Assembly: GCF_004354015.1 (NCBI RefSeq)
Contig: NZ_SMRU01000031.1
Span: 406-62,619 of the forward strand
Direction: 5' to 3'
Source: Arthrobacter terricola
GTDB taxonomy: Bacteria > Actinomycetota > Actinomycetes > Actinomycetales > Micrococcaceae
Length of the DNA stretch: 62,214 bases
Shown: piece after piece, positions 25,378 to 35,505 of the stretch
How positions within the stretch are numbered: the stretch's first letter is position 1
Layout: the number at the start of each line of letters is the position of its first letter
Notes under the pieces: generated by a model
Databases searched by the model: none
Seen by the model: only the letters and a program-made list of their open reading frames with translations
What the model was told of the DNA's origin: nothing
Made by a program: the position numbers and the translations under genes

Positions 25378-26618
25378 CAACTGCCATATTCGCTCTGCCC
25401 ACCGGATGGCAGACAAGGCCGCTTGGCGACCTGGGTCGCGTCGTTCGGGGTGGCTCGCCTCGGCCAGCAGGTGACCCTCGCTACTTCGATGGATCGTTCA
25501 TCCCTTGGTTGACGGTCGCCTCCCTCACAGCTATCCCGGCCAGCCAAATCCGGGTCAACGAGACAGCAGGGTGCCTGACGGAAGAGGGAGCGAAACGAAG
25601 TCGGACGCTGCTACCGAACACATTGGTACTTGCCAACAGTGGCGCGACCCTTGGAGTCGCAAAGATATTGGATCTCCAATGCTGCGCAAATGACGGTATT
25701 GCAGCATTGATCGACCAACATGCTGGGAACCGGGAGTTCATCTGCCAATACCTCAACACGCGAACAGATTACCTCCGCGACGTTGTGGCACCCGGCAACG
25801 GACAGCCAAATCTGAACACAACGCTTATCAAGGCCATCGAGGTTCCCTTCCCCCCTGAGCCTGAGCAGGAGAGGATCGCCCAAGTTCTCGGTGACGCAGA
25901 CGACCTAATTACGAAGGTCGTCCGACTCATCGCTAAGAAGCGTGATATCAAGCATGGCATGATGCAGGAACTCCTGACCGGCAGCACGCGCCTCCCCGGC
26001 TTCACGGGCGATTGGGGCGAGGTTGAACTTGGTGAACTCGGGGGATTCTTCAAGGGACGCGGAATCAATCGAGACCAAACACGGTCCTCCGGTGTTCCGT
26101 GCATTCGGTACGGTGAGCTGTACACGGCATATCACAACTATGCTCGCGAAACCGTTTCGTTCGTAGATCCTGACGTGGCTATGTCGGCGCTGCCGATCAG
26201 GGCAGGAGACCTGCTTTTCGCGGGTTCCGGTGAGACTAAGGCTGAGATTGGCATGACTGTTGCCTATGTAGGCGAGCCTGCTGCGGTGGCCGGTGGAGAC
26301 ATCATCGTTTTGCGAGGGACCGGTTTCGATCCAATTTTCGTTGCGTCGCTCCTAAACACTCCATCGTTGGCCGCGCAGAAGGCGAGTCGTGGACAGGGCG
26401 ATGCAGTAGTGCACATCAGTGCGGGTGCACTATCGGCGCTTCGATTCCCACTTCCTGATATTGATGAGCAGCGTGCCATTGCCGAGGTCTTGCAGGTTGC
26501 GGACGCCGAAATCGAGGCATTGGAGCGTGGGCTGGACTCCGCCCGTGCTGTGAAGGTCGGGATGATGCAGGAGCTGTTGACGGGGCGTACCCGCCTTCCA
26601 GTGAAGGAGGAGGCATGA
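25374..26618 (+). CDS. hsdS: Type I restriction specificity subunit HsdS
   Basis: A 414-residue subunit with two target-recognition domains and two conserved helical spacers. First TRD about residues 1-160 (TRPLGDLGRVVRGGSPRP), first spacer EQERIAQVLGDADDLITKVV with KRDIKHGMMQELLTGSTRLP, second TRD about 205-345 (GELGGFFKGRGINR), second spacer EQRAIAEVLQVADAEIEALE, ending MMQELLTGRTRLP. The near-duplicated spacer ends (QELLTGxTRLP) are the standard internal repeat of HsdS. It determines the DNA site methylated and cut. ATGA overlaps at both ends. Confidence 0.95.
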   Translation: MTTAIFALPTGWQTRPLGDLGRVVRGGSPRPAGDPRYFDGSFIPWLTVASLTAIPASQIRVNETAGCLTEEGAKRSRTLLPNTLVLANSGATLGVAKILDLQCCANDGIAALIDQHAGNREFICQYLNTRTDYLRDVVAPGNGQPNLNTTLIKAIEVPFPPEPEQERIAQVLGDADDLITKVVRLIAKKRDIKHGMMQELLTGSTRLPGFTGDWGEVELGELGGFFKGRGINRDQTRSSGVPCIRYGELYTAYHNYARETVSFVDPDVAMSALPIRAGDLLFAGSGETKAEIGMTVAYVGEPAAVAGGDIIVLRGTGFDPIFVASLLNTPSLAAQKASRGQGDAVVHISAGALSALRFPLPDIDEQRAIAEVLQVADAEIEALERGLDSARAVKVGMMQELLTGRTRLPVKEEA

Positions 26619-29600
26619 GCGCGGTCGGTCAGAAAGAGCGTGAGACACAACGCCGGGTCGTCGAGCTCTTCCAGCACAAGCTCGGGTACGGCTATGGCGG
26701 GAACCTGAAGGATCGCGACAACCGCAACGTCGATGAAGCCAAGCTACGCGCTTACCTGCTCGGTCGTGGATACGACGAGGCTCTGGTCTCTCGAACGGTA
26801 CATCAGCTCCTGACCGCCGCAGCGTTCGGTGGCGGCTCTTCGTTGTACGACCAGAACCGCAAAGTCTATGAGCTGCTCCGATACGGCGCGAAGGTCAAGA
26901 CCGATGTCGACCAGACCACCCGGTCAGTCCACCTGATCGACTGGACCAACCCGGCGTTAAACGACTTCGTCGTGGCCGAAGAAGTCACGGTCAAGGGCCA
27001 GCACACGAAGCGACCCGACCTCGTCCTCTATGTGAACGGGATCGCGCTCGGTGTGGTGGAGTTGAAGCGCTCGACGGTGAGCGTCGCCAGCGGCATCCGT
27101 CAGAACATCGGCAACCAGCGCCACGACTTTGTCCGCCCGTTCTTCACAACTGTTCAGCTGCTGTTCGCGGGCAACGATGTCGAGGGGCTGCACTACGGGG
27201 TGATCGAGACCCCGGAGAAGTACTGGCTGCGGTGGAAGGAAGCAGGTGAAAACGCTGCCCTCGACCTCGCGATCACCCAGATGTGCTCCAAAGAGCGCTT
27301 CCTGGAGATCATCCACGATTTCATCGTCTACGACGCGGGCGTGAAGAAGTCCCCGCGCCACAACCAGTACTTCGGCGTCAAGGCCTCTCAGGCCCGCATC
27401 GCCAAGCGCGAGGGCGGCATCATATGGCACACCCAGGGGTCGGGCAAGAGCCTGACGATGGTGTGGCTGGCCAAGTGGATCCTGGAGACCCAGCATGATG
27501 CCCGCGTCCTCGTGATCACCGACCGCACTGAGCTGGACGAGCAGATCGAGGGCGGCTTTTCCGGGGTCGGGGAGAAGATCGTCCGCACCCAGTCGGGTGC
27601 GGACATGCTCGCGATGCTCAACACCTCGAACCCGCGGCTCATGTGCTCTCTGGTGCACAAGTTCCGCGGCACCGACGAAGAGGCCCGGGACAAGGACGCC
27701 GAGGACTTCGCGAAGGACCTCAAGACGAAGATCCCTGAGGGTTTCAGGGCAAAAGGCAACATCTTCGTGTTCGTCGACGAGGCCCACCGCACGCAGAGTG
27801 GCAAGATGCACCGCATCATGAAAGACCTGCTGCCGGGGGCGATGTTCATCGGATTCACCGGCACGCCGTTGCTGAAGAACGACAAGAAGACCAGCATCGA
27901 GACGTTCGGGTCGTTCATCCACACCTACAAGTTCGACGAGGCCGTCCGTGACGGTGTCGTACTCGACCTGATGTACGAGGCCCGCAAGGTCGAGCAGGAG
28001 CTCCAGGGATCCGCGGCGGTCGACAAGTGGTTCGACGCCAAGACCCGCAACCTCACCGACCTGTCGAAGGCCCGGCTGAAGCAGAAGTGGGGCACGATCC
28101 AGAAGGTCTTCTCCTCTGCACCCCGCTCGGCGCAGATTGTCCAGGACATCCTCATGGACATGGAGACCCAGCCGCGGTTGGTCAGCGGCCGGGGCAACGC
28201 GATGTTGGTGAGCGACTCGGTCTATCAGGCCTGCACATTCTACGAGGCCTTCGTGAAGAGCGGCTTCAGGGGCAAGGTCGCAATCGTCACCAGCTACAAG
28301 CCCAACCCGACCGCGATCTCCAAGGAAGACGCGGGCGAGGGCGACACGGAAGAGCTCCGCAAGTACGAGATCTACCGGCAGATGCTCGCCGACTACTTCG
28401 GCGAGCACCCCGACAAGGCCATCGGCCGGGTCGAAGAGTTCGAGACCGATGCCAAGAAGAAGTTCGTCAACGAGCCCGGCCAGATGCGGCTGCTCATCGT
28501 GGTCGACAAACTCCTGACCGGTTTCGACGCGCCGAGTGCGACGTACCTGTACATCGACAAGAGAATGCGCGACCACGGCCTCTTCCAGGCGATCTGCCGC
28601 GTCAACCGTCTCGACGGCGACGATAAGACCTACGGGTACATCGTCGACTACCGTGACCTGTTCAAATCGCTCGACAAGACCGTCACCGACTACACCTCCG
28701 AAGCCTTCGGCGAGTACGCGGCCGATGACGTTGACGGACTGATCAGCGACCGCAATGAGCAGGACCGCAAAGATCTCGAGGAGGCTCTCGACGCCGTCCG
28801 GGCTCTGTGCGAGCCGGTCGCCCCGCCCAAAGGCACTCTCGAATTCCAGCACTATTTCGTTGCGTCTACGCCCGGCGATGCCGACCAGATCAAGGACAAC
28901 GAACCCAAACGCGTCCTGCTGTACAAGTCCGTTGCCACCCTCGTACGCGCCTTCGGAGCCGTCGCTAGCGACATGGAAGCCGCCGGCTACACGGCGGCCG
29001 AGATGGCGTCGATCAAGGACGAGGTCGCCCACTACGCCGCCGTCAAGAGCGAGGTCGAGGCCGGAGCCGGCGAGAACATCGACATGAAGCAGTATGAGGC
29101 AGGGATGCGCCAACTGCTCGACAACTACATCAACGCCAAACCTGTCGAACAGGTCGCCGACCTGGAGAAGACGCTGGTCCAGTTGATCGTCGAACGCGGG
29201 TCCGACGCGATCGACACGCTGCCATCTGGAATTAGGGGCAGCAGCGCAGCCACAGCCGAGACGATCATCAACAACGTCCGCAAGACCATCGTCGACGAGC
29301 ACGCGATGAACCCGCGCTACTACGAGCACATGTCCGAACTCCTCGACGCACTCATCGAGAAGCAGAAGGAAGACGCCGAGGACTACGCGGACTACCTCCG
29401 CAAACTCATCGAGCTGACGAAGAAGGTCGGCACCCGGGAGGCAGCAGACGGCAAGGCCTACCCGGAATGGGCGAGCACACCAGCGCGTCGGGCGATTATG
29501 GACTTCGGGTGGCGTCCAGTAGATCTGGTCGTCGACCACGAAGCACTGCATCACCGAATCCAATCGAGCAAGGAACACGGATGGGCCGACGCCAGTGCCG

Positions 29601-29716
29601 GCAGGATGAAGGAGCGCGCGCTCGCCCGTGAGCTGCGCAAGGAACTCCCAAGTGTCGAGGAGGAATCACTGGCGGAGTTCATCGAACTGTTGAAGAACAA
29701 CGATGAGTACCGTTAA
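26615..29716 (+). CDS. hsdR: Type I restriction endonuclease/translocase HsdR
   Basis: A 1033-residue motor subunit. The N-terminal nuclease has PD at 134-135 and ELK at 149-151 (PDLVLYVNGIALGVVELK), the PD-(D/E)XK core. Helicase motif I is HTQGSGKS at 272-279; motif II is DEAH at 388-391 in FVFVDEAHRTQSG. GFTGTPLLKND (motif III) and the later LIVVDKLLTGFDAP and AICRVNRLDGDDKTYGYIVD (motifs V-VI) are all intact. The C-terminal helical domain contacts HsdM. It translocates and cuts DNA that lacks the host methylation. Joined to hsdS by ATGA and to the metallopeptidase gene by a 14-bp overlap. Confidence 0.95.
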   Translation: MSAVGQKERETQRRVVELFQHKLGYGYGGNLKDRDNRNVDEAKLRAYLLGRGYDEALVSRTVHQLLTAAAFGGGSSLYDQNRKVYELLRYGAKVKTDVDQTTRSVHLIDWTNPALNDFVVAEEVTVKGQHTKRPDLVLYVNGIALGVVELKRSTVSVASGIRQNIGNQRHDFVRPFFTTVQLLFAGNDVEGLHYGVIETPEKYWLRWKEAGENAALDLAITQMCSKERFLEIIHDFIVYDAGVKKSPRHNQYFGVKASQARIAKREGGIIWHTQGSGKSLTMVWLAKWILETQHDARVLVITDRTELDEQIEGGFSGVGEKIVRTQSGADMLAMLNTSNPRLMCSLVHKFRGTDEEARDKDAEDFAKDLKTKIPEGFRAKGNIFVFVDEAHRTQSGKMHRIMKDLLPGAMFIGFTGTPLLKNDKKTSIETFGSFIHTYKFDEAVRDGVVLDLMYEARKVEQELQGSAAVDKWFDAKTRNLTDLSKARLKQKWGTIQKVFSSAPRSAQIVQDILMDMETQPRLVSGRGNAMLVSDSVYQACTFYEAFVKSGFRGKVAIVTSYKPNPTAISKEDAGEGDTEELRKYEIYRQMLADYFGEHPDKAIGRVEEFETDAKKKFVNEPGQMRLLIVVDKLLTGFDAPSATYLYIDKRMRDHGLFQAICRVNRLDGDDKTYGYIVDYRDLFKSLDKTVTDYTSEAFGEYAADDVDGLISDRNEQDRKDLEEALDAVRALCEPVAPPKGTLEFQHYFVASTPGDADQIKDNEPKRVLLYKSVATLVRAFGAVASDMEAAGYTAAEMASIKDEVAHYAAVKSEVEAGAGENIDMKQYEAGMRQLLDNYINAKPVEQVADLEKTLVQLIVERGSDAIDTLPSGIRGSSAATAETIINNVRKTIVDEHAMNPRYYEHMSELLDALIEKQKEDAEDYADYLRKLIELTKKVGTREAADGKAYPEWASTPARRAIMDFGWRPVDLVVDHEALHHRIQSSKEHGWADASAGRMKERALARELRKELPSVEEESLAEFIELLKNNDEYR

Positions 29717-30440
29717 CGCCTATCTCACCGTCGCTGGCCTTGGCGTCGACGTCGTCTACAAAAACATCAAGAACCTGCACATCTCGGTCTACCCGCCGGT
29801 GGGGCGGGTGCGAGTCGCCGCACCGCAGCGGACCACTGAAGACGCTATCCGGCTGGCGGTCGTGCAGCGGCTCTCGTGGATCAAGCGTAAGCGGGAGCAG
29901 CTCCAGAATGCAGACAGGCAGACTGAGCGCAGGATGGTCTCGGGGGAGACGCACTTCGTGTGGGGCCAGCGGTATCTCCTCGACGTCTCCAAGTCGAGCG
30001 GTGCGTACGGTGTCGAGATCAAGGGCAACACGCTCTGGGTGATCACTCCATCCGGAACCGACGCCGCCGGGCGGTTCGGGGCACTGGATCGTTGGTACCG
30101 GCGTGAGCTGAAGGCCGCCGTGCCCGCGCTACTGGAGAAGTGGCAGCCGATCCTCGGGGTCGATGCTGACAAATTCGTCGTGCGCCGGATGAAGACCAAG
30201 TGGGGCACCTGCGTCGCTACGTCACGGACGATCTGGCTCAACCCGGAGTTGGCGAAGAAGGAGCGGCGATGCCTGGAGTACATCGTCGTCCACGAGCTCG
30301 TGCACCTCCTGCAGCGTGGCCACGGCGAGAAGTTCGTGGCCATGATGGACCATGCCCTTCCCGACTGGCGGGCACGTCGGGACGAGCTGAACGAAGCCCC
30401 GCTCGGGCATGAGGAGTGGGGAGAATGCGAGCGGCCGTGA
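29703..30440 (+). CDS. YgjP/SprT-like zinc metallopeptidase
   Basis: A 245-residue protein of the YgjP (M48-related, formerly DUF45) family. Zinc motif HELVH at about 197-201, with the third ligand His in HGEKF of QRGHGEKFVAMM. Upstream are the family signatures RMKTKWGTCV and WLNPELAKK. Strand-rich N-terminus (VDVVYKNIKNLHISV, GRVRVAAP) also typical. It starts inside the hsdR end. Genes of this kind commonly follow type I hsdR genes, and a role in turnover of the restriction complex or of stalled HsdR has been suggested by context only. Confidence 0.9.
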   Translation: MSTVNAYLTVAGLGVDVVYKNIKNLHISVYPPVGRVRVAAPQRTTEDAIRLAVVQRLSWIKRKREQLQNADRQTERRMVSGETHFVWGQRYLLDVSKSSGAYGVEIKGNTLWVITPSGTDAAGRFGALDRWYRRELKAAVPALLEKWQPILGVDADKFVVRRMKTKWGTCVATSRTIWLNPELAKKERRCLEYIVVHELVHLLQRGHGEKFVAMMDHALPDWRARRDELNEAPLGHEEWGECERP

Positions 30441-30492
30441 TGAAACGGAGCAGCCGCAGGGCCTGGTGCAGGTGCTGACGAACGTTTCATCA
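30438..30492. repeat. 10-bp inverted repeat at the end of the hsd operon
   Basis: TGATGAAACG (30438-30447, including the metallopeptidase stop) is matched by CGTTTCATCA (30483-30492), 35 bp apart. Possible operon terminator stem or an insertion scar. Confidence 0.5.
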
Positions 30493-30609
30493 GGTCATGC
30501 TCGTGTTCCGGCCCGCTAAGCAACCTCCTTCGCGGCCCGCAGCGCCCACCCCTACGCCCTCGAAGAACAAGCCGAGGAGGCCGCAGAACAGCGATACTGC
30601 TTGAACCGC

Positions 30610-30960
30610 ATGGCCGGTGGCGAACCGCCGCTGACTGTGATGCTTGGACGCCACTTCCCGCGCGGCCGTTCCCACGGGCTCGCTGTGGTTCCACAATCCC
30701 CGAAGGTTTGCGACCTGGAGTGGGACAAGATCAGTCTTGCGATTTCGCAAGCAAGAACAACCCAGAATCCGAGCCTTGTAGGAACGCTCGCAGGCCTCGA
30801 CATGACAATCTATGCTTTCCAGCGAGAGGAGGGTCCGCCGTTCCATTGGTCGAGGAGAGACGCGGTCGCGGGTGCCGCCGTCCGTAGCGAGCTGACCGTC
30901 GAGGAATATGCTACGTTCCTCAAGCTGATGGGAGAAAAGGCCATTTGGCCGGAAAGCTGA
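30610..30960 (+). CDS. Hypothetical protein, possibly truncated
   Basis: A 116-residue frame (ATG 30610; a TTG three codons earlier is also possible, and the frame is open back to 30517). The reading LAVVPQSPKVCDLEWDKISL, MTIYAFQREEGPPFHW and LTVEEYATFLKLMGEKAIW looks coding, but no family is recognised. No clear ribosome binding site. Lacks signal peptide and membrane segments. On the other strand a 94-residue frame (30810-31094) reads almost as well, so strand choice is not certain. It may be a fragment of a larger lost defence gene. Confidence 0.4.
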   Translation: MAGGEPPLTVMLGRHFPRGRSHGLAVVPQSPKVCDLEWDKISLAISQARTTQNPSLVGTLAGLDMTIYAFQREEGPPFHWSRRDAVAGAAVRSELTVEEYATFLKLMGEKAIWPES

Positions 30961-31214
30961 GCGCGACGGATTGGGACCTCTACCGACGCGGATCCATCCC
31001 AGTTCTGGCCGGACCAGCAGCTGCCATCTTTGTACTCCTGGATGACCAGGACCGGCTCCTCGTCGAGCAGGCTGGTGTCTTCGTAACTGAGCATGGATCC
31101 AGTCCAGCATCAGTAGCGGGCAGCGGATATGAGAGTCGTGGCCTATGTGGAAAACCGCGAGAACTGCCGCGGACTACGCGGCCGCCTCGATGAGCTCGGG
31201 CCCGTTGTTCCGAC
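30961..31214. other. Gap of uncertain content
   Basis: Short competing frames on both strands; none has decisive support. Contains nothing else recognisable. Confidence 0.35.
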
Positions 31215-33295
31215 TCATAGGATCTCCAAGGCATCAGCCCTGCCGAATCGTGCCAACGTCTGCAGGTTGATCCCGAGCTGCTGGATTTCCGTGCTCGGGG
31301 AGGCCGCGTGCACCGCGTTAACGATGTCATCTCGCCCGAAGTGTGCGCCGCGGAAATCGCGCAGCCATTCCTTGAAGTTCCGACGCTCAGCAAGATGAAG
31401 TGGTCGGCAGTACGCTTCGTATTCTTGGTCCAGCTGTGCCCATGTCTTGGATGTGTCCATGAAACAGCCCTCAGGCAGGTACATGACAATGTCTCTTTCC
31501 TTGAGGCCGTGAACCTCGATCCGGGCGAACTTGGCGGTATTGAGCGCGGCATGCCCCAGTTCTTCGAGCCATTTCAACTCACCGCCACCAGGAACGCCTT
31601 TCAGTTTTGCGAGGGCCCCACGCGCTTCTCGGATGTTCCCCGCATTGGCGTGACCCCGGGCCTCGTCCCAGATTGGTCGCACCTCGTCCATGAGGAGTCC
31701 GTCAAGGACGACCAGGAACATGGCTTCGGTGCTGGAGAATAGGAACTTTGCCTCGACTACGGACCTGAGACCTTTCGCACCACGGAGCGCAAGGGTCTGC
31801 GCGGACGCTTTGCCCAGGTCGTCTGCGAGCAGGTGGTTCAGAACGATTTCGTCGTGTTCTCCTTCGACCAGGACGAACACCCGGGTCAGCTGGAGTACGT
31901 CGCCCGGGGCAATGCCAAACTGTTCAGAGAGCTTCGAAAGTGTTCCTTGGATCGTGGAGTCGATCACGGCTACTGACGTGGGGCAACTCGGAACACGGGT
32001 TGTCCTCAGAATCCCCGAGTTGGCTCGCAAGTCGAGGAACGCCGGAGCATGGGATGCAGTGAGCACCGTGAGGCGCGAGTCTTTCGTACATAACTGATTC
32101 AGCGCTCTCGGCAAGTCCTTTTCCCTAAGCCTGTCGAGGCCCCGCTCGGGCTCGTCGACCAGGAACACCCTTGGCCTATTGCCATCGCCAACTCCGGCCA
32201 GGGCCCACTGAACAGCCGCGACGCCCCACCGCTGCAAGGCCGTCGAAAGATCAGTCAGGTCAAAAGTTTAATCGCTGTCGGAAGGGTGGACAGCGGTCAC
32301 CTTCCATGACGGTGTCTCCCCGACAAACCATGCCTTCGGAGTCTTTAGATCCAACGAAAGATGGTAGTGGGGGTAGCCCATGAGGGAGAAGAATTCGTTG
32401 GCCCGTGCCTCAATGACCTGCACGTCCTTCTCAAACGCGGGATCGAATTCGGTCAATTCGTCGACGACGTTTATGAAGCTTTTCGAACCGGATGCCATGT
32501 CGATCAACTGTCTGCCGGTTGCCTCACGGATCCAGTCTGCTGACACCCCGTCTGTGAGGATTTCCACCGGGCTTATCGTCAGACTGCCCAACCAGAGCTG
32601 AGGTACCGGCCAGTTTCTGGGCCAGAAGTTCAGGTGATCCTCTTTCCCCACCGGCGCGACCAGAGGCACGTTTTCCAACATCGGGCTGTCCTCGAGGAAA
32701 GGCACGGCCGGAGGCATCATGTCAAGGAGACCTTCGGGGGGCCTTCCCCATGTCGCTTATGCCGCCTCGCCCAATCCATCAAAGACGTGCGCCAACCCGC
32801 GACTGCATCTACCCGAGACCACTCCTCATCGCCCAGCGATCCACAGTAGAAGACGCTCCATCGCGGGCTGTCCTCGGTGCCTGTGGCCGATAGAGAAACC
32901 ACCATGCTTTCGCCGACTGGTGGTATTTCTACCTCCGCCCGGTCAGAGATGCTTGCAAGCACACCGTTCCACAGCTTCTGGCGAGTGCGTCCGTAGACCT
33001 CTGTGCGATCGAGACTAAGACCTTCCCGGAGCGAAAGCTCGAATTGGCTCACGCGATCCGGATCAGTATTTCGGGGGAGGCCTGTCAGCCGGATATGTAC
33101 ATAGCTGTGTGAATTTGCCCGCCACCGACCCCTAAGGGCGTCCCGGACGCCGTTAAGGACCGTGGATTTCCCCGCGCCATTTGGCCCAAAAAATGTAAAG
33201 AGACCCGGGTCCAGCGGAAGGTGGATCTGCTCCAAGGGAGGTGGTCCGAAGAGGCTAACGCCAATGACCTCATAACCATCCGAGCCAACGGCCAT
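31215..33295 (-). pseudogene. OLD-type ATPase/TOPRIM nuclease broken into three ORFs
   Basis: Three minus-strand pieces make one protein of about 690 residues. Piece 1 (33295-32717, ATG behind GGGGGAG) holds Walker A TFFGPNGAGKST. Piece 2 (32720-32268) continues in another frame after an ATGA junction and carries the linker region. Piece 3 is in the same frame as piece 2, separated only by TAA at 32270-32268. It continues TFDLTDLSTALQRWG, the ABC-like signature, then VFLVDEPERGLD (Walker B), and the TOPRIM nuclease motif VFVLVEGEHDE. The first usable start in piece 3 is TTG at 32237. OLD family (overcoming lysogenisation defect, also Gabija GajA) proteins need both halves in one chain. Nonsense plus frameshift make loss of function likely, unless the pieces are co-translated and reassemble. 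Confidence 0.75.
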
Positions 33296-33449
33296 TGCTC
33301 CCCCTGAATCCAAGAACGGAACTGCAAATCTATCCAAGCAGGCATCATTTTGCTAGCGGACAGTTTCCCCATGATCACCTCCTACGACCTCTCGTCACAG
33401 GATGAAGCACAAGCCATGAAAGTGCTGTTTATGACAAGCGGGCACGAAA

Positions 33450-35477
33450 ATGCGGTCGGCTGTCGGTCCTCGCTGGCAGAATGTGACAGTGGCACGCATA
33501 CAGCTGGAGGCTGGGAACGACCTCGTTCAGAGGCTCGCACACGAGAACGACCCGATCAAAGCGGTCATCGAGCTCGTGTGGAACAGCCTGGACGCCGACG
33601 CCCACGATGTCGTGGTGACGCTTCATCGCAATGATGCAGACGGTGTGATCGGTGCCGAGGTCACCGACGACGGCCACGGGATGGCCCCAGAAGAACTGTC
33701 CTCTGCGTTCCGATGGGTGGGAAACTCGTGGAAGTGGGCAGCGGGACGCAGTAAGGGTGAAGAGCGCCCACTGCATGGTCGCCTCGGCCAAGGCCGGCTG
33801 CGCGCATTCGCCCTCGGCACCCAGGTCGTTTGGGAGACAGTCGCAGACAGCCTGGATGGCAAGCGTCTCAGGTCGGTCATCCGCGCCTCCGCAGACGCCA
33901 GGAACGACTTCGACACATCAGATCCGGTGAGCACTGATGAGAGTACGGGCACCCGGTTCGTGGCATCCGGGCGCGATGGACTTGACCGTCTTAGCAGCGA
34001 CAAAGCGAGTGACCGAATCACGGCCACGTTCGCTCCCTACCTCATCGCTCGACCGGACGTCTCGATCACCTATGACGGATCGCGGGTCCGGCCCGAAGAG
34101 AGCATTGACCTCGATACCACGTACGAACTGGAGTGGGCACACGAGGACGTCACGCGGCACGCCAAGCTTCGCATCATTGAGTGGAAGGTTGGCAACGAAC
34201 GGGCGATCCACCTTTGCGACGGCGCGGGTGTTCCCGTCGACGCTCTGGATAAGGCACCGGCCCCCGACTTCCGCTACTCCGCGTACGTTCTCTGGGATGA
34301 GATGCCTCATCATCACAACGAGTGGATGTTGGCGCACCTGGAAGCCACGCCGTCGATACTCGGGCTACTGCTGGCTGAAGTAGACGAAGTGCTGGAAAAG
34401 CATTTCGAGTCACGTCGCGCCCAACGACGTCGCGAACTCGTGGAGGAATGGAAGGCAGGAAATGTCTACCCCTACGAGGGCGAGCCAGCAACGGAGGAAG
34501 AGAAGGTCGAGCGCGCGACCTTCGACGTGGTCGCCACCTCGATCCGCAGGCACATCCCGAGCGGCAGGCAGCAGAAGAAGCTGACGCTCGGACTCCTGCG
34601 TGAGTCTATCCAGCATCGGCCGAGTGACGTGTCCGTGCTGTTGGATCAGTACGTCGGCCTCCCCGCCGACGAGCGTGAGCAGCTCGAGCACCTCCTCAGG
34701 CGCACCAGCCTGTCGCGGGTGATCCAGGCCTCGAGCAATGTTACGAACAGACTCGAGTTTCTGCGCGCGCTCGAGCTAATGGTCTTCGACCTGGAGGCCA
34801 GCAAGATGATCGGGGAACGGGCGCATCTGCACCGCATCCTGGAAAGCGAACTGTGGGTCTTCGGCGAGCAGTACAACCTGATGATCAGCGAGCGGGGCCT
34901 GACGGCCGCCCTGGATCGACACCGCCAAATCCTGGACGAATCGCGCACCGACTCAACCCCCGTAAAGCTGCTCGACGGCAGGTCCGGCCGTCTTGACCTC
35001 CTTCTCTCGGTCGCCGCCACCGAGCACGACCGCAACAGGCATCTCGTGGTTGAACTTAAGGCCCCGAAGGTCGTTGCGGGGCCGAAGGAGCTCGCACAGA
35101 TCAAGGCATACGCCAAGGCGATGGCCAAGGACCCGCGGTACGCGAGCAGCACGACCGAGTGGGACTTCTGGCTCGTGACAGGTGAGATCGACGAAGACGT
35201 CCGGCAGGAAGCGAACCAGCGAGGCCGAGAACGCGGCCTCGTGTTCGAGCCGGACCTGCCTGAGGCACCCGGGGCCAAGGTCCGCGTCTGGGTGCGAGAC
35301 TGGGGTCAGATTATCGACGATGCCCGGCGTCGGCTCGACTATTTCCAGAAGAGCCTTCAGCACGACCCGTCGCTCGATGATGCGCGTGACTACCTCCGCC
35401 GCAACCATGGTGATGTCATTCCTGAGGCGCTACTGGCAAGTGCCGAAGAAACGATCGAAGAGAAGTCTAAGATCTGA
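33450..35477 (+). CDS. GHKL ATPase fused to a PD-(D/E)XK-like nuclease
   Basis: A 675-residue two-domain protein. Residues about 15-190 are a Bergerat-fold ATPase: N box VIELVWNSLDADA (Glu41, Asn45), G1 box DDGHGM at 73-78, and G2 box GRLGQGR at 110-116. Residues about 300-420 are helical and basic. From about 455 the protein turns to LESELWVFGEQYNLMISERG, then GRLDLLLSVA (Asp516) and LVVELKAPK (Glu535, Lys537), a PD-(D/E)XK nuclease core like the Shedu/DUF4263 group. The layout resembles prokaryotic MORC/MutL-like ATPases, which clamp DNA on ATP binding, here with its own nuclease. ATG 33450 chosen; GTG 33489 is possible, and neither has a strong site. Cytoplasmic; probable stand-alone defence effector. 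Confidence 0.85.
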   Translation: MRSAVGPRWQNVTVARIQLEAGNDLVQRLAHENDPIKAVIELVWNSLDADAHDVVVTLHRNDADGVIGAEVTDDGHGMAPEELSSAFRWVGNSWKWAAGRSKGEERPLHGRLGQGRLRAFALGTQVVWETVADSLDGKRLRSVIRASADARNDFDTSDPVSTDESTGTRFVASGRDGLDRLSSDKASDRITATFAPYLIARPDVSITYDGSRVRPEESIDLDTTYELEWAHEDVTRHAKLRIIEWKVGNERAIHLCDGAGVPVDALDKAPAPDFRYSAYVLWDEMPHHHNEWMLAHLEATPSILGLLLAEVDEVLEKHFESRRAQRRRELVEEWKAGNVYPYEGEPATEEEKVERATFDVVATSIRRHIPSGRQQKKLTLGLLRESIQHRPSDVSVLLDQYVGLPADEREQLEHLLRRTSLSRVIQASSNVTNRLEFLRALELMVFDLEASKMIGERAHLHRILESELWVFGEQYNLMISERGLTAALDRHRQILDESRTDSTPVKLLDGRSGRLDLLLSVAATEHDRNRHLVVELKAPKVVAGPKELAQIKAYAKAMAKDPRYASSTTEWDFWLVTGEIDEDVRQEANQRGRERGLVFEPDLPEAPGAKVRVWVRDWGQIIDDARRRLDYFQKSLQHDPSLDDARDYLRRNHGDVIPEALLASAEETIEEKSKI

Positions 35478-35505
35478 TCAGACCCTGATCGATGCGCCGC
35501 TTACC

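Noticed and set aside
26957..29578. Open reading frame of 873 codons antisense to hsdR
   Set aside because: It is the GC-rich third-position shadow of hsdR, with low-complexity V/L/D/R composition and no motif.
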